The notes under the pieces were generated by a model. That model was not told the DNA's origin, ran no database searches, and saw nothing but the letters and a program-made list of their open reading frames with translations. From Plutella xylostella (taxonomy: Eukaryota; Arthropoda; Insecta; Lepidoptera; Plutellidae), in contig NC_064009.1 in NCBI RefSeq assembly GCF_932276165.1, forward strand, positions 10,478,001 to 10,542,000: a stretch of 64,000 bases of DNA. The letters run 5' to 3'. A program made the translations under genes and the position numbers. Every line of letters begins with the position of its first letter. The stretch's first letter is position 1. This document shows positions 13,601 through 25,241 of the stretch, piece by piece.

Positions 13601-15963
13601 TTTTCTATCTCAAGTTCTCAAGATAGAAAATCTTGAGTTCTTTCGGATGAAAAACGCACTGTCCGTACTAGATATTCCAATTTGATGCTCCATAAACTTT
13701 ACTACTTTTGCTTATTGCTTTCCCAAGCTGCAATCCTCATGAGTACATAAAAGCTTTTAAGTGATACAACTTTTCGCAATGAGATTCAGTTACACTCAAT
13801 GCATATTCAAGAAAATGGTATTACAAAGCATAACATTACCTACATACCTTCATATAACTATTCCATGACATATTTTCTCCCCAAAGTTGCCCAACCCTCG
13901 CAATAAAGTACCAAATTGCCCCATATACTGAATACTTAGGTTCTCCATGTTCATAAAACTGTGGCTCTATTCGATTCATAAAGTTACATTTAGTTCGCTA
14001 AGAAAATGCTTTTATTGTACGCGTTGCTAACCTTTAATACCATAGTTACCATGTTTGCCAAGATATAAGTTTTAGTTATTGTAGTCCCTGAAAGAATCAT
14101 ATTGATGAAACACACATTTATAACTATAGTAGAACAGTAGGTAGTAATTAAAGTACCTACCTGTAGGGTAAAAATTAACGTAAACAATGACATGAAGCTT
14201 TCGAAGAAGAGACAATATTTTTGTTAGGTCTAGACTCGAGACGGAATAAGATTTCAATCTCAAGTGCAGACGTAGGATTATTAAAAGGAGACTCAAGTAA
14301 ACCAGCTCTTAGATCGTCGAGTCAGAAACTCAAACAGAATTCATGAACTCAACGGTGTAACAAGGCTAGACAATACGAGGAAAGACCACGACAAAACTTG
14401 TAAAAGTGATATTAATTATTAGCCGAGAAACTTTTCTGAAGTCAAATCCTTGTCCTGGAAAATTCTGATGACAAAGTTCGTTGAGCTAGTAAAACGTCCA
14501 GAAACTCGCGAACACTAATTTCTTCCAAGAAATGAGTAAGTAAGTAATTATGGTAAGCTCAGTCCGTGTTGGGCATTCAAATTGGGTCTTCTATTGACCT
14601 TTTGGAAGACTCTTAAGTATAAGAGAATAAGTTGCAATTCAGCTGTTATGAATTACGACGCTTTCTGAACGCTACAAATTTATCGACGAAACGGGCAGTA
14701 CGCTATCTTCACAGAAAGTTTTCTATTCACCGCCCCACTATACAGACGCGGGCCAAAGCTTTGGCGAGAGCCACCCCACGGCCTGCTAGCCTAGCACGGG
14801 TCGCGAGATACACGCAGATAAGACGTGACAAAAGCTTTCTCTCGAGGCCGCGCGATGTGAGTAAGCGCGACTCAAAACTGATGTCACGTCTTGACGTGCC
14901 CGTCTTGCGCCCCATGCTAGCCCTTCTGTTTGTGCGTGTGGGTGCGGAGTCACCGTGCTGGCAGGAGCCGCAGGGAAGCCCTGCGGTATTGATCGCGGCG
15001 CCCCACGCGTCAGGCGACATGAGGGCGCTCGCCTTCCCGTAAATATTCCCTCCGAAGCACGCTCGACAGACGATCATGAGGCCGGAAAAATTGCCCAATA
15101 ATTAAATGGAGTGATCGACACAGTTCTGTGATGAATTTGCGGGTTTTGGCGTCTGTGGCTCAATGTAACACAAGGTTTGCTGGTGCGCGGAATAGACACT
15201 GATGTGTAAGGAAAGAAAGACTTTATTAACATAAGAAATCTTGTCGGCGTACCTTTTGTAGACTCGAGACTCTCGAGAGTAAGACAAAACGCAATTTGCA
15301 TACAAAATTACGTGCGCTCATCCAACGTAATGTAAATAAACAGACCAAGAGAAAAACACTGCAAAGATAATTTAATGCTCGAAGGCACTCTTGTCAATGA
15401 TGAAAAGAGCTTTCTGCAACTTTTAGCTTTCATATTCAAAACGGTCGGTATACTTACCTAACTAAGTACAATAGACTCAAATGATGTTTGCGGAAGTTGG
15501 AAAATGTTCATTGTACAAACAGCACTAAGCAACCACTAACCCTTATTGCGTCTATTAATTCCATCCACTTTGCGCGTAATCCTTTTAAAAAGAGACCATG
15601 TTTCGTTAAAACGAGCGAGCTGGGTTTTTCTCTAAATCCCAACCGAGATTTGTCCCATTTTAGTCGTGTTGTGTTTTGAATGCAAACATTGCGTTCTCTG
15701 TAAACCACCATTTAGATGTAAACAGCGCTGCGGAAATGGGTTAATCGAAAGCTGAAGTAATTTAACGATCTAAACATTACAATAATGTTTGGACTGTTGC
15801 TGATGATGGTTTAGTAATCGCTGTTTACAGTAATAACTTCGTAATGGTTATTATGAGTCATGTTGATAAAGGCCAATATTTGTGTCGGTGTGTGGCGAGC
15901 GGCGTGTATGCGGGTGCATTGTTGAAGCCTTTACACCCCGTCCTTTGTATAACAACACATCCT
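10684..15963. other. Gene-free stretch, mostly AT-rich, with a GC-rich patch
   Basis: No coding exon, RNA gene or complete transposon recognised. Open frames at 11568, 12490, 13292, 13990 and 14072 lack domains and splice context. The GC-rich patch at 14740-15060 is annotated separately. Two short local palindromes (for example at 13590-13640) are too small to interpret. Confidence 0.35.
14740..15060 (+). promoter_or_regulatory. GC-rich island with a strong donor site
   Basis: About 320 bp stand out as strongly GC-rich and CpG-containing in an AT-rich background, open on both strands (frames 14632-15042 and 15098-14727), which is what GC richness alone gives. A consensus donor, CGCGAT|GTGAGTAAG, lies inside at about 14857. 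It may be a promoter with a 5' UTR exon, a second candidate start for the Src64B transcript. No protein family is recognisable in either frame. Confidence 0.2.
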
Positions 15964-16103
15964 GGGGGGTCACTCTACATAATTATACTTATAACAAAAA
16001 AAACTATGTTTCGGAGCGCTGCTACGCGAGCCAGGACTATAACTCGCTGTATTGCCGATTGCACCAGAGCTCTCGTTCGTTTTTCGTCAGTATAGAGTAA
16101 CCC
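15964..16103. mobile_element. Small MITE, family member 2
   Basis: Same inverted ends as the element at 10553 (GGGGGTCACTCTACAT left, GTCAGTATAGAGTAACCC right) and a matching inner GAGCGCTGCTACGCGAGCC segment where member 1 has GAAGCGCTGCTGCGTGAGCC. The shared interior in the same order shows the two are one family and not chance palindromes. Confidence 0.6.
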
Positions 16104-18279
16104 TCTTGGGCCTGCGACGTGTTCCGTGGGAGATAAACAAGATTAAGTGCTCGGCGCACCTCTCAACTGTTGGCTCCACGCGTCCGAAACGAGCCGGGAA
16201 ACTGGAGGGTTAAAGAAAAAATTGTTGTGATATTTTGCTATTGGGGGAAAAGATTTAGGACGTGAGATATCTCAAGCAGTTTCACGTTATCTTGCAGTTC
16301 AAATGTGTAGTTTGATAAGGAGGTAACCGTTGGTATGGTTTAAGATGTTATGCTATGCTATAACATGCTAAAGTACCGTAATGTATCACAAGTTACGAAG
16401 CACGTATTGCCGAAAAAGCAAACACAAACTCATCATTTCATTTGATAGAAAATCTATTTGTAATATCACTAACCTTATTTAAAACAGAAATTGTATTTAA
16501 AATAATTTCAAAGTCTTTCTCATAGCTCCGTGTCCCTGAAGTAATTACGGGAAGAATCTTCATTGGCCCGCGTCGGTTTTATTCGAAAGCTTCTATCCTT
16601 CTTGTTCCTTTGCGGGTGTAATCTGCTCCATTGTTTACGAGGCCATTGTCGCTGTGTGTCGCTGTGTGTCAGCTGCACCGGAATACACTCACGCGTCTAG
16701 ATTTTAAAACAGTTGTTCTAAGTGAAGTTTTTCTTTGGATATCTTTTATCATATCTAAAACGTAATATTATGATAAATGTATGTAGTTAATCACAGTATT
16801 ATATTATATTATATGTGTGTATTATATCTAACTAGTTAATAGTTAGTAGGTAAGTATATACAAGTTATTTCTAAGTTGATCGTCAAAAACTAGGTGGAGG
16901 AGGAGCGTGGGGCATAACACCTTCGTCTTCCACTTAGGCATTGTAGTTTATTTAATCATACGTGAATTTTGACGGTTGTTACTGGCAAACCCCATAGTTT
17001 ATTTCCAAACCAAATTCTCCGATTATCTTCCGGAAAATCTAACATACACTCGTTTACTTCTTCCTGTGTCGCTTCTTCATTCAAGCGGGCTAATAGCAAG
17101 GTGAAGGTTGGCATTAAGCCGCCTGGCTGATTGCTAGGAACGTCTCCGCTTCCCATACAATCAGTGTTGATACGAATTCCGAACAAGTTCTGTAGAAGTA
17201 ATAGAAGTGGACGCAGTAAGCGTGACGGCAGTGGCTACTCATATTAACGACTGCCTGTTCTGTTCCTCGGATGATATGATTGTTGCTTGTGTTTCCTGCT
17301 AGATTTTATAGCTTTGTGTTATGGTCTTGTTTGTTTTCTGCTACTGGTCTGTGTTTTGTTGGATTGTGTTACGCATGTGTGTTTCTTTTGTTGACTAGTT
17401 CTTATAAAAGCTACCTATCTTAAAATCAATAATAGGGTGATATTATTTGAGAATAATTAACTTTCTAACTATTTAGTAGTTACTTAGAGTTTGCATCAAC
17501 TTAGTTCGTGGTTCAACCAATTTAGGATATCTTTTTTGTATTACTGTTATCAGCATGGCTTACCTAAGGAATTGCTAATGTAACTTTTAATGTTACTTCA
17601 TATTATTCAACAAAGGAAATGTATGCAATTGGTCGGTGAGTAAATGGTTATTATTCGCGCAATATGGTTCATAATATTATACTTTAATTGAATTACGTTT
17701 ATAGATGCAAGCGGCAAATATAGGGGCGTGCGTGCTCTCGTCATTTAACTAGAAAATATGGGTCGGGAATTCTGTTTCTAATAAAACCACATATACTATG
17801 CATAAGCTTTCGTACTTTATTGACGTTAGTGTATTAGAATAAAAAGTTTTGCCTTACTTTTCGATATGCAGTAAAACTCAATGCAAAATTGTAAACTTAT
17901 TGAGTCCTACTCGAAAACTCATAATATACAATAAACAGGTACTATCCTATGTCTCTTCTCATTACAATCAAATTGGAAGACAGTAGAACCGTCTTGGAAC
18001 AATAATTAACGTACGTTCGCGTTAATCATAACATAACATATTTCTTAGCCATTGTCTTGACTTCAGTTTCGCTCGTCAACCGCACCAGTATTTCTTCGCC
18101 CATCAAATAAACCACATATATTGTCGGAAAAGGAGACTTCTCCAAACATGTCATTGTAAATTGTCTGGTTCAGCGAAAATTACGTGCAAAGACTGCAGAA
18201 AGTGGCAGAAGTGCTTCTATAATGTAGTGACAATGTTTTTAATGACACGTGCCTTCCTGCTAAACCTCAAGTCAGGATA
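16104..18279. other. Gene-free stretch with one unexplained minus-strand frame
   Basis: Apart from the possible exon at 17189-16956 I see no gene, RNA or repeat family. The DNA is AT-rich. Confidence 0.3.
16956..17189 (-). CDS. Unassigned possible terminal exon
   Basis: On the minus strand a consensus acceptor (ACTTCTACAG) ends at 17190 and is followed by an open frame of 77 codons to a TGA at 16958-16956. The predicted peptide is compositionally ordinary (for example ...LNEEATQEEVNECML... and ...WFGNKLWGLPVTTVKIHV), unlike the low-complexity frames around it. I do not recognise the family, and no upstream exon was found. It could be the last exon of a gene, a retroelement fragment or chance. 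Confidence 0.25.
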   Translation of the reverse strand, partial: NLFGIRINTDCMGSGDVPSNQPGGLMPTFTLLLARLNEEATQEEVNECMLDFPEDNRRIWFGNKLWGLPVTTVKIHV

Positions 18280-18629
18280 CTCAGGATTAGAGATGGGCGC
18301 TGGGTAAAAACCCGATGGGAAAATACCCAGGTTTTTTCCCATTTGGGAAAAAACCGGGTATTTATATGGGAAAAAACCCAAACGTCGGGTATTTTCATAT
18401 TTGTTACTATTACGTATTTTGATCTATAAGAACCGACCCGCGGCGGTGTGACAAATACTGTACACTGCGATTAAACATAATTATTACCATATTACCAGGT
18501 ACCATATTCATAGAAACTCGATCGGCGAAACCATAACGAGACGGAGTTCGTAGTTCATAGACTGGTTCTCCAGATTTTAGGAAATGCGGGTTTGATTCTT
18601 TAGGGTTTTTGTAAATGCCAGTTTCTTTT

Positions 18630-19575
18630 GTACTCTGCCGCCTCTCTTTGCTCAGTTATTTAAGAAATGTGGGTAAGTTTGTAAGGCCTCGCTTTGCTCG
18701 GTTCTTAAATTAAAAAGTGCCAGTTAAATTTGTATTGCCTCGCTTCGCTCGGTTCTCTAAGCTTCAGAGTATGCAGGATTGAGATATATGCCGGTTAAGT
18801 ATGTATTGCCTCGCTTCGCTCGGCTCTCAAGGGTTTAGGAAATACCGGTTACATTTGTATTGCCTCGTTTTGCTCTGTTCTCAAAGCTTGAGAGTATGCA
18901 GGGTTGAGATATACGGCCTCGCTTCGCTCGGCACTTTACACTTTAGGGATTCCTGGTTATGTTTGTGCTGCCTCGCTTCGCTCGGCACTCTAAGTTTTAT
19001 GATATTCGGTTTGAATGGCCTCGCTTCGCTCGGCTCTTTAGGGTTTAGAAACTGGCGATAAGGTCAGGCTTTGGGCAATGCAGGGTTGAAGTGTATGGCG
19101 TCGCTTTGCTCGGCTCTCAAAAAAAAGTCACACACACACTCACGCCTTGTACTAATGTACTCCCTTGCGGCGTAGGCAAAGGTGCATTGCTGCACCCACT
19201 TTTCGCCGGAGTGTTATGTTAGTCCCAATGTAATAGGGGGCGGGCCTATTGCCATTTTACGGGCACATCCAAGACCCGAGAACAAATATCTGTGTTTAAA
19301 CAAATATCGGTTTGGCTCTCAAGGCTCAAGGAAATGCAGGGTTGATATTTTTTTTCCTCAAAGCCTGACCTTATCGGCATTTTCTTAACCCTAAAGAGCC
19401 GAGCGAAGCGAGGCCATTCAAACCGACCCTGTATTTCCCAAAATGTAGAGTGCCGAGCGAAGCGAGGCAGCACAAACATTACCAGGATTCCCTAAAGTGT
19501 AAAGTGCCGAGGAAAGCGAGGCCATACATCTCAACCCTGAATACTCTGAGGTTTGTGAACCGAGCGAATACGATG
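18630..19575. repeat. Dispersed array of GCCTCGCTTCGCTCGG units, inverted halfway
   Basis: The 16-mer or a close variant recurs at about 18645, 18687, 18738, 18809, 18862, 18919, 18971, 19018 and 19099 on the plus strand, spaced roughly 45-80 bp, and then in reverse at about 19399, 19452, 19505 and 19558. Units are joined by similar but diverged linkers (TTTAGGGATTCC..., ATGCAGGGTTGAGAT...). The open frames through the array (LASLG-type repeats) follow from the repeat and are not taken as genes. Confidence 0.75.
19127..19310 (-). mobile_element. SINE fragment lacking its tRNA head
   Basis: Reverse-oriented copy of the SINE that is complete at 55180-55438: same CA-rich tail end, ACTAATGTACTCCCTTGCGG block and GGGGGCGGGCCTATTGCC block. 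It stops at the AACAAATATC segment before the tRNA-like head, so it is 5' truncated. It separates the plus and minus halves of the GCTTCGCTCGG array. Confidence 0.75.
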
Positions 19576-19941
19576 AACGTCTATGGTTTTGATGTATCTT
19601 AGAAAGTTGTACCCCCAAAAATATGGGCATCACCGTTTTCGTTATATCTTTTGAAATATCGTAAGCGTAAGCATCTTTAATTAATTTATACCACTGGAGA
19701 GCTGAGATTTCAAAGAACAGATTTAAATAAGTAAGAACAGTATGGCATTGTGGGGATAAGGGGGGGCTTCCCACAATTTTGAGATCATTTTGCTGAAAAC
19801 CCAGATTTGTAATTAGTGTAACTTTTGACTCGGATATGCTACCGTATTGATCGTGATCTGTAGTCAAAATCTATTAATCTATCCTATCGAAAGAAAATTA
19901 CTAAAAAATACCACCAATGAAAAAAAAAGTTAAAAATATTG

Positions 19942-20177
19942 AAATAATTATAAACAAACAAAAAACGCGACTGCACGCTAAAAATATGAAAACAAGCCCC
20001 AATTTTAATGGAAAGTATCGCAGGCGGGGACCAGCAGAGCTGAAGCCATTTAGCTGAATGTTACTTTGGTACTTTGTGCGGTCAAGTTGGTCGCCGCCTG
20101 CGATACTTTCCATTGACATTGGGGCTTGTTTTCATCTTTTTAGCGTGCAGTCGGGTTTTTTGTTTGTTTATAATTAT
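19942..20177. repeat. 236-bp imperfect hairpin inside the hAT-like element
   Basis: Arms of about 95 bp are inverted copies, including GACTGCACGCTAAAAA and GGAAAGTATCGCAGGCGG on the left with their complements on the right. The loop of about 50 bp is unique. This may be a MITE inserted in the hAT-like element or an internal inverted duplication. Confidence 0.7.
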
Positions 20178-20624
20178 ATTTTTTTATTTGTAACTTTTTA
20201 GTTGTTCAAATTTTATGAAATTTTATGTCAGCAGTCGGGTTTTATTTTATGAACATTTTTTATTTCAATAATTTTGGTGTTGTGATTTAAATACCTACAA
20301 TATGCATATTTTTGTAATGTGCTTCACAAGTCCTTTCATTTGATACCCTACACGTAATAGTTGGAAAAATATTATTTTTTCGATCATCACTTTATGGCCT
20401 CTAGAGGGCGCTAAACCAACCAAAGTGAAGTGTTATCGACGCTTTAAGGAGATTGTCATTAAATCGAGTGACATTACATGGAGTTTATACTGTATATACG
20501 TGGCCATGTGTTTCATCTGAAAAAACCCAAATATTTACCCAATCGGGTATTTTCCCGGGAATTTACCCGGGAAAAAACCCAACATTGGGTATTTACCGGG
20601 TAAAATCCCATCACTACTCAGGAT

Positions 20625-21127
20625 AGACCAATGGTGAAGTTATTTTGTTTTGTGTGTAAAGTTAATAAAGTAGAATAGTGAGTCCAGTCATATATCCAAT
20701 ACTCACCTAATAACTCAACAAAAATCTTATTCTACTTATAGTTTTTCATGAACTGTAAGTACTTATATAATAAACCATGTGTGTATCTTGGCTGCACAGT
20801 CCAACTCCTAGATTAACTTACTTGAACTCGTTTAAGCGTCTCGTGCCAAGTTCAAGTTGCTAAGAATTTCCGGTTATCGATTTTACAACTGTGTCTGTAT
20901 TACTCTGTATGCCCCCGGTATCCCCTTTCCATGCGGTTTTCGACTTACCGCCTTATTTTTACCAAATTTTTGTTTCCTATTAAGTAAGTACTTACCTGAA
21001 ATAGATAGTGTATTAGGTAGTAATCGACCAAGAAACATTTGCCACTGGCTATATGGATATAAGTAGGTACCTTCGTATTTTTAAAGGTTACAGAGATGTG
21101 TGTCCCCTTCAACACGATCAAATACTT
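20625..21127. other. No gene recognised
   Basis: AT-rich spacer between two transposons. The 69-codon frame at 20857-21066 shows no domain. Confidence 0.35.
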
Positions 21128-21131
21128 ACCT

Positions 21132-23149
21132 GGGCAGTTCTTCTTTTTAACCTACATAATGGATAAAAAATTATCCCGAATTTGAAAAAAATAACTTTAG
21201 CTTTTTGGTGAACTCTAATAATTTTTATGATAGCTACATTTCTATTCTATCGAAAAAGGTGGTTGGCCGCGAAGTTTAAGTATTTTTTCAAGATTTTCAG
21301 AACATAATATGTGGATAATGCAAAGAAAATTACACCTTCGTCACAGAATCTTTTATTTTATTTTAACGAAATAGTCTTCGTCGATTAAAATGAAACTTTT
21401 TTGATACGTTAATAAACAAAATACCATTTTAGCAAAACATATGAAGGAATGGATTTTTAGTAATAACAAAATATTTATTAAGTAGTTATTACCACTCTGT
21501 CACAATTTCAGCCAAAATGAAGCTTGTTTTTGCTATAAATATTTTTTCGCTACTAATTACAGTCAAAAATTAACAGCATAGACGTTAACATCAATTACTA
21601 AATTTAATATGTTTTTTCCAAAGTTGCACTATTTATAACAGAACATATAAACGACCAAAAATAAGTTGACTACCAGGAGACACCAATCGTTACAGAGTGG
21701 TAAACGATGTGACATAGTTGTTATTCTATTAAATATGCGGCAGCGTTTTGGAATAAAACAGTTTTATTTAAAAATAATAATTTAGTAACTTACATATAAA
21801 TCATTATGGTTTCAAGTTAGTCAAAAAAATTACTGGAGATATCTTTATTATTAGTATAACTAATGAAATCACACTTGAGAACCTCTGGAGAGTGAAATAT
21901 CCGTATTTCAGGAACTTAAAGGACAAATTTGTTCCAACTACATAAAATAGTGTTTATCTGCACAAATAATATTTTCGGCAACCTAAAATTTAAGTAACAT
22001 AATGGAAAATTACGTAATTTGTTAAAGTTTTAACCAGCCATATTTCGAAAATACAGCAGTGGCTCTTAGAACTTGAAAAAAATACTCTTTCCTTTTTGAA
22101 TTGCCTTAGAAGCTGGAAGGACTTTAATGTTATCATCAAACATCCGATAAATCATTCTCCACCATATTAAACAGTCTACCACATTCATCGTCTGTTCTTG
22201 AGAACAATAGCACGAAATTACCTTTTTCACAAACGAAACTTTTTATTAATGCAGCGCAAGTGTATTGGACGTTGCTTTCACTTCTTACTTTAACCAAAAC
22301 GTGTAGTTTCTCTTCAATTTTTCTTTGATGAATTTCCTCAGGTTGGAGTGTTTCGTAAGAATGTGACAGATTTGTCGTGTGACAGAGGGGTAAAATGTGT
22401 TGCAAAGTCGATTAGCATTTAAACAGGAACATAAAGTGTAATATTCACATGTTGATTGCAAAGTACTTGTTATTACCAATGAGTAAATAACAAAATAATA
22501 ATTTAATTGTATTTTATTTTAACAATTACCTACGTGACGAAGCTGTCGCCGAATAAACACACGCACCTCCTGTCACACTTTGCGGGTGGCCGATACGCGG
22601 TGTCTGGATCTCAAAGGGGAAATCTTACCAAGGAGAAAAGGAGACCTTAAACTCTGATCGATGGCAATAAGGACGAGTGGCTCAAACAAATATTTTAAAT
22701 GGCAACCTACGTGACAGAATGTAATTACTAAAACATTAGGTAGTAAGAGACAAATTTTCAACATTTTTTTAAAATATTTCTGAAATCATTTAAAAATATA
22801 TATTTTGTTTTACTAAATAGGTAATATCTTCTGGAGTTTAAATAAATTTTTATATTTTATGTCGTCATATATATTTTTTGTAACATTATCGAATATGCGC
22901 AGGATGAAGTGGCGGGAGACAGCCAAGATTCGTATGAAATACACCTCTGTCACGCGGATTTACCACTCTGTAACGTAATTTTAAATACAAAAATATAAAT
23001 TTATATTTTTGTAAACGTGCACAGCCGTTGTGTTTTTAGTACAATGCACGCTGAAATATAAATAAATAAATAAATATTTGAAAAACTCATGATTTTTTCT
23101 TCATAACTGATGGAGACTAAGTTATGTAGGTTAAAAAGAAGAACTGCCC
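21132..23149. mobile_element. 2-kb DNA transposon, 4-bp target duplication, superfamily unassigned
   Basis: The ends are near-perfect inverted repeats of about 28 bp (GGGCAGTTCTTCTTTTTAAC left; complement right) flanked by the 4-bp duplication ACCT (21128-21131 and 23150-23153). Inside, the word CTCTGTCAC or its complement GTGACAGAG recurs on both strands (for example near 21340, 21497, 21690, 22570, 22720, 22950 and 22970), like subterminal transposase-binding repeats. A decayed coding segment lies on the minus strand at about 22405-22060. Superfamilies with 4-bp duplications include Sola, Chapaev, Ginger and Academ; I cannot choose. Confidence 0.7.
22060..22405 (-). pseudogene. Decayed protein segment inside the 21132-23149 transposon
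   Basis: The minus-strand frame at 22405-22136 has real protein character (VLVKVRSES..., FVLLFSRTDDECGRLF...). After a stop, a second frame continues with DDNIKVLPASKAIQKGKSIF at about 22135-22065. The order 'V-L-V-K', 'F.R...G..F' and 'D.I..VLP.P....R' recalls a C-terminal region I have seen in transposon-derived insect proteins, but I cannot name the family with confidence. At least one frameshift or stop separates the pieces, so it is not functional. Confidence 0.4.
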
Positions 23150-23153
23150 ACCT

Positions 23154-23988
23154 ACCTTTTCCCCTCGTAATTTTATTGTTTATTCATATCCAAACGTGTT
23201 TTATGGATTCCGTAAGTACTAAATTTGAAAAGACGGAACCCTTATGGAATCGTTTTGTCCGTCTGTCCGCCCGTATGCGTAGAAACCATAACGTAATTTA
23301 AGTTTAGTTTCCATAACGCTGCATCCCCAATAGTAAACTTCCATTTCTACCTCCATTTAGGTGCTTTAATGGAGCGCACAGTTTGCTAGTTTAACGCTCC
23401 ATCTTCGCAATTTGAAGCGTTATGTTATACAGCGCCTAGTAGGTACAGTGCAATTCAAACATCTTGACAGTTTTGAATTTTGTGCTTTGTCAAACTTACC
23501 AAGTGTCAATCTTTGAAAGAATGAATAGTCGGTTTGTTAGTTTGGTACTAGGTGCAAAAGTGTATTCGCTCCCAACTTCAGAACTATCAAAGTTGTTTGG
23601 TCCTAACACTCTAACCTGAAACCAGCGAACAGTACAGAACAGTAGTCTACTAGGAACGCATGACGCAGCCTAAAGTTTATCGAAAGGATCAATCAGGTCA
23701 CTGACTCGGCGAGTCCGCAAAGTACCAGGCGCGCATAACCCGCAGTCGTTCTTCGCACCAGAGGGTGTTGGGAACAATGGACGCTGCTGGTGCTATTGAT
23801 TGCCGCAACAGGTGGCAGCTCCCCTCTGCCCTTACCTTCACTTTCCGCCCTCCAAGAGGTTTCACGGCACGATTTGTTGGTGCTTTTGTGAACATGATTT
23901 AATTTTTATGCGGACTGTTTTTTTCAGGGCGATGCCGATGGTAGGTTGGGTAGTGTAGAAGTACCTACTTACATAGGTGTACTGGTTA
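23154..23988. other. Gene-free stretch with a fragment of repeat X
   Basis: At about 23205-23290 GATTCCGTA, GACGGAACCCTTATGGA and GTCCGTCTGTCCGCCCG match, with divergence, one end of the unclassified repeat X that is complete at 54267-54830. The rest shows nothing I recognise. Confidence 0.45.
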
Positions 23989-24677
23989 TACGAGGGCTAC
24001 ACCGAAAAGATCGGGAATAGAATACTTAGGAATAAATTAGAGTGAAACCTTTTTGGTGTATCAAATGTAGTGTTTTTTCAAACATAATTCCATTTTCGAA
24101 TTTTAAAAAAAGTAAAAAATAAAAGAGTATTAACCATTTGAATTTGACAAGTCGGTGTAAAAAATGGAGCTTACGCGGGAACATTTCCGTGCAATAATTT
24201 TTCACAACTGGACGTAGTTACGCAGAAAGGACTCAACCCACACAAACCTAGTTCTGAGATATAGACGTTTTAAGTTCTTATCGATATTCTTCAGCAATGA
24301 AAAGCATCTTATATGTGGAAATTATCTTAAATTATGCATATTTATTGTTATTTTACTATTGCAAATCATGGTGTAGCTATAACGAATATTTATTGAGTTA
24401 TTAATGAAAATATGCACTTGGATCCTTTCTCCTAAATTGCTTTTTCTATGCAAGCAGGGAAATTCAACGTTTCGCAGAAAGGATCCAACCAAATATTCAT
24501 TTTTATAAAATATTTTTTTAAATAACAATATGGTTTTTAAAGTAAAATATTTATATTGTAGACAGAAGACATTACTTTTTTACACAAAATAAAAATTATA
24601 TATCAAAAGTAAACCTATTATTAAATAATTTATAACTAAATGTAATCGGAAACAACATTTCACATCTATATAAAAAT

Positions 24678-25241
24678 CTAACCGGAACTGTATTCCCAAG
24701 CGCAAAACTCTGGATCAACTTAACCGATTTTGATATTTTTTTTACAAAATAGAAGCCTACGTTTTTAGTGAGTATCTACGACCCGTTTGTATCCCATAAT
24801 TTTCAGGATAAAGCATTTTGACGGAAATCAAACCTCATAGAAAAAAGTTGGGCATGAATAAAATTCTAACCGGAAATGTGTTCCCAAGCGCAAAACTCTG
24901 GATCAACTTAACCGATTTTGATATTTTTTTTACAAAATAGAAGCCTACGTTTTTAGTGAGTATCAACGACCCGTTTGTATCCAATAATTTTCAGGATAAG
25001 GCATTTTGACGGAAAGCAAACCTCATAGAAAAAAGTTGGGCGTGAATAAAATTCTTACCGGAAATGTGTTCCCAAGAGCAAAACTCTGGATCAACTTAAC
25101 TGATTTTGATATATTTTTTTACGAAATGGAAGCCCACTTTTTTAGTAAGTGTCTACGACCCGTATTTATCCCATAATTTTCAGGATAAAGCAATATGAAC
25201 ATAAGCAAACCTCAAAGGATAAAGTTGGACATAAATAAAAT
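24678..25241. repeat. Three tandem copies of a 188-bp unit
   Basis: Units begin CTAACCGGAA at 24678, CTAACCGGAA at 24866 and CTTACCGGAA at 25054, an exact 188-bp period. Each contains GCAAAACTCTGGATCAACTT and ATCCCATAATTTTCAGGAT-type blocks (the middle copy reads ATCCAATAATTTTCAG). Copies 1 and 2 are almost identical; copy 3 is more diverged. The unit encodes nothing recognisable. Confidence 0.85.

Larger units (their letters stand above)
18288..20616. mobile_element. 2.3-kb hAT-like transposon with GGGTATTT/AAATACCC ends
   Basis: Perfect 8-bp duplication CTCAGGAT (18280-18287 and 20617-20624). The ends are inverted (TAGAGATGGG left, complement of TAGTGATGGG right), with subterminal zones rich in GGGTATTT, AAATACCC and TTTTTTCCC words. 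The interior holds an array of GCCTCGCTTCGCTCGG units, a truncated SINE and a 236-bp hairpin. No transposase is recognisable, so it is non-autonomous. Confidence 0.85.

Noticed and set aside
13590..13640. Palindrome around TTTTCTATCT...AGATAGAAAA
   Set aside because: Short AT-rich inverted repeat with no target duplication or second copy; expected by chance in such DNA.
14632..15098. 136- and 123-codon frames on opposite strands
   Set aside because: Both are open because the patch is GC-rich; Arg/Ala-rich translations without domain or family resemblance.
18801..19061. Plus-strand frame with repeated LASLGS/T motif, as a repeat protein
   Set aside because: The periodicity comes from the GCCTCGCTTCGCTCGG DNA repeat, which also continues in the opposite orientation and outside the frame.
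24678..25241. CRISPR-like array
   Set aside because: The units are 188 bp, contiguous and without spacers, in a eukaryotic transposon.
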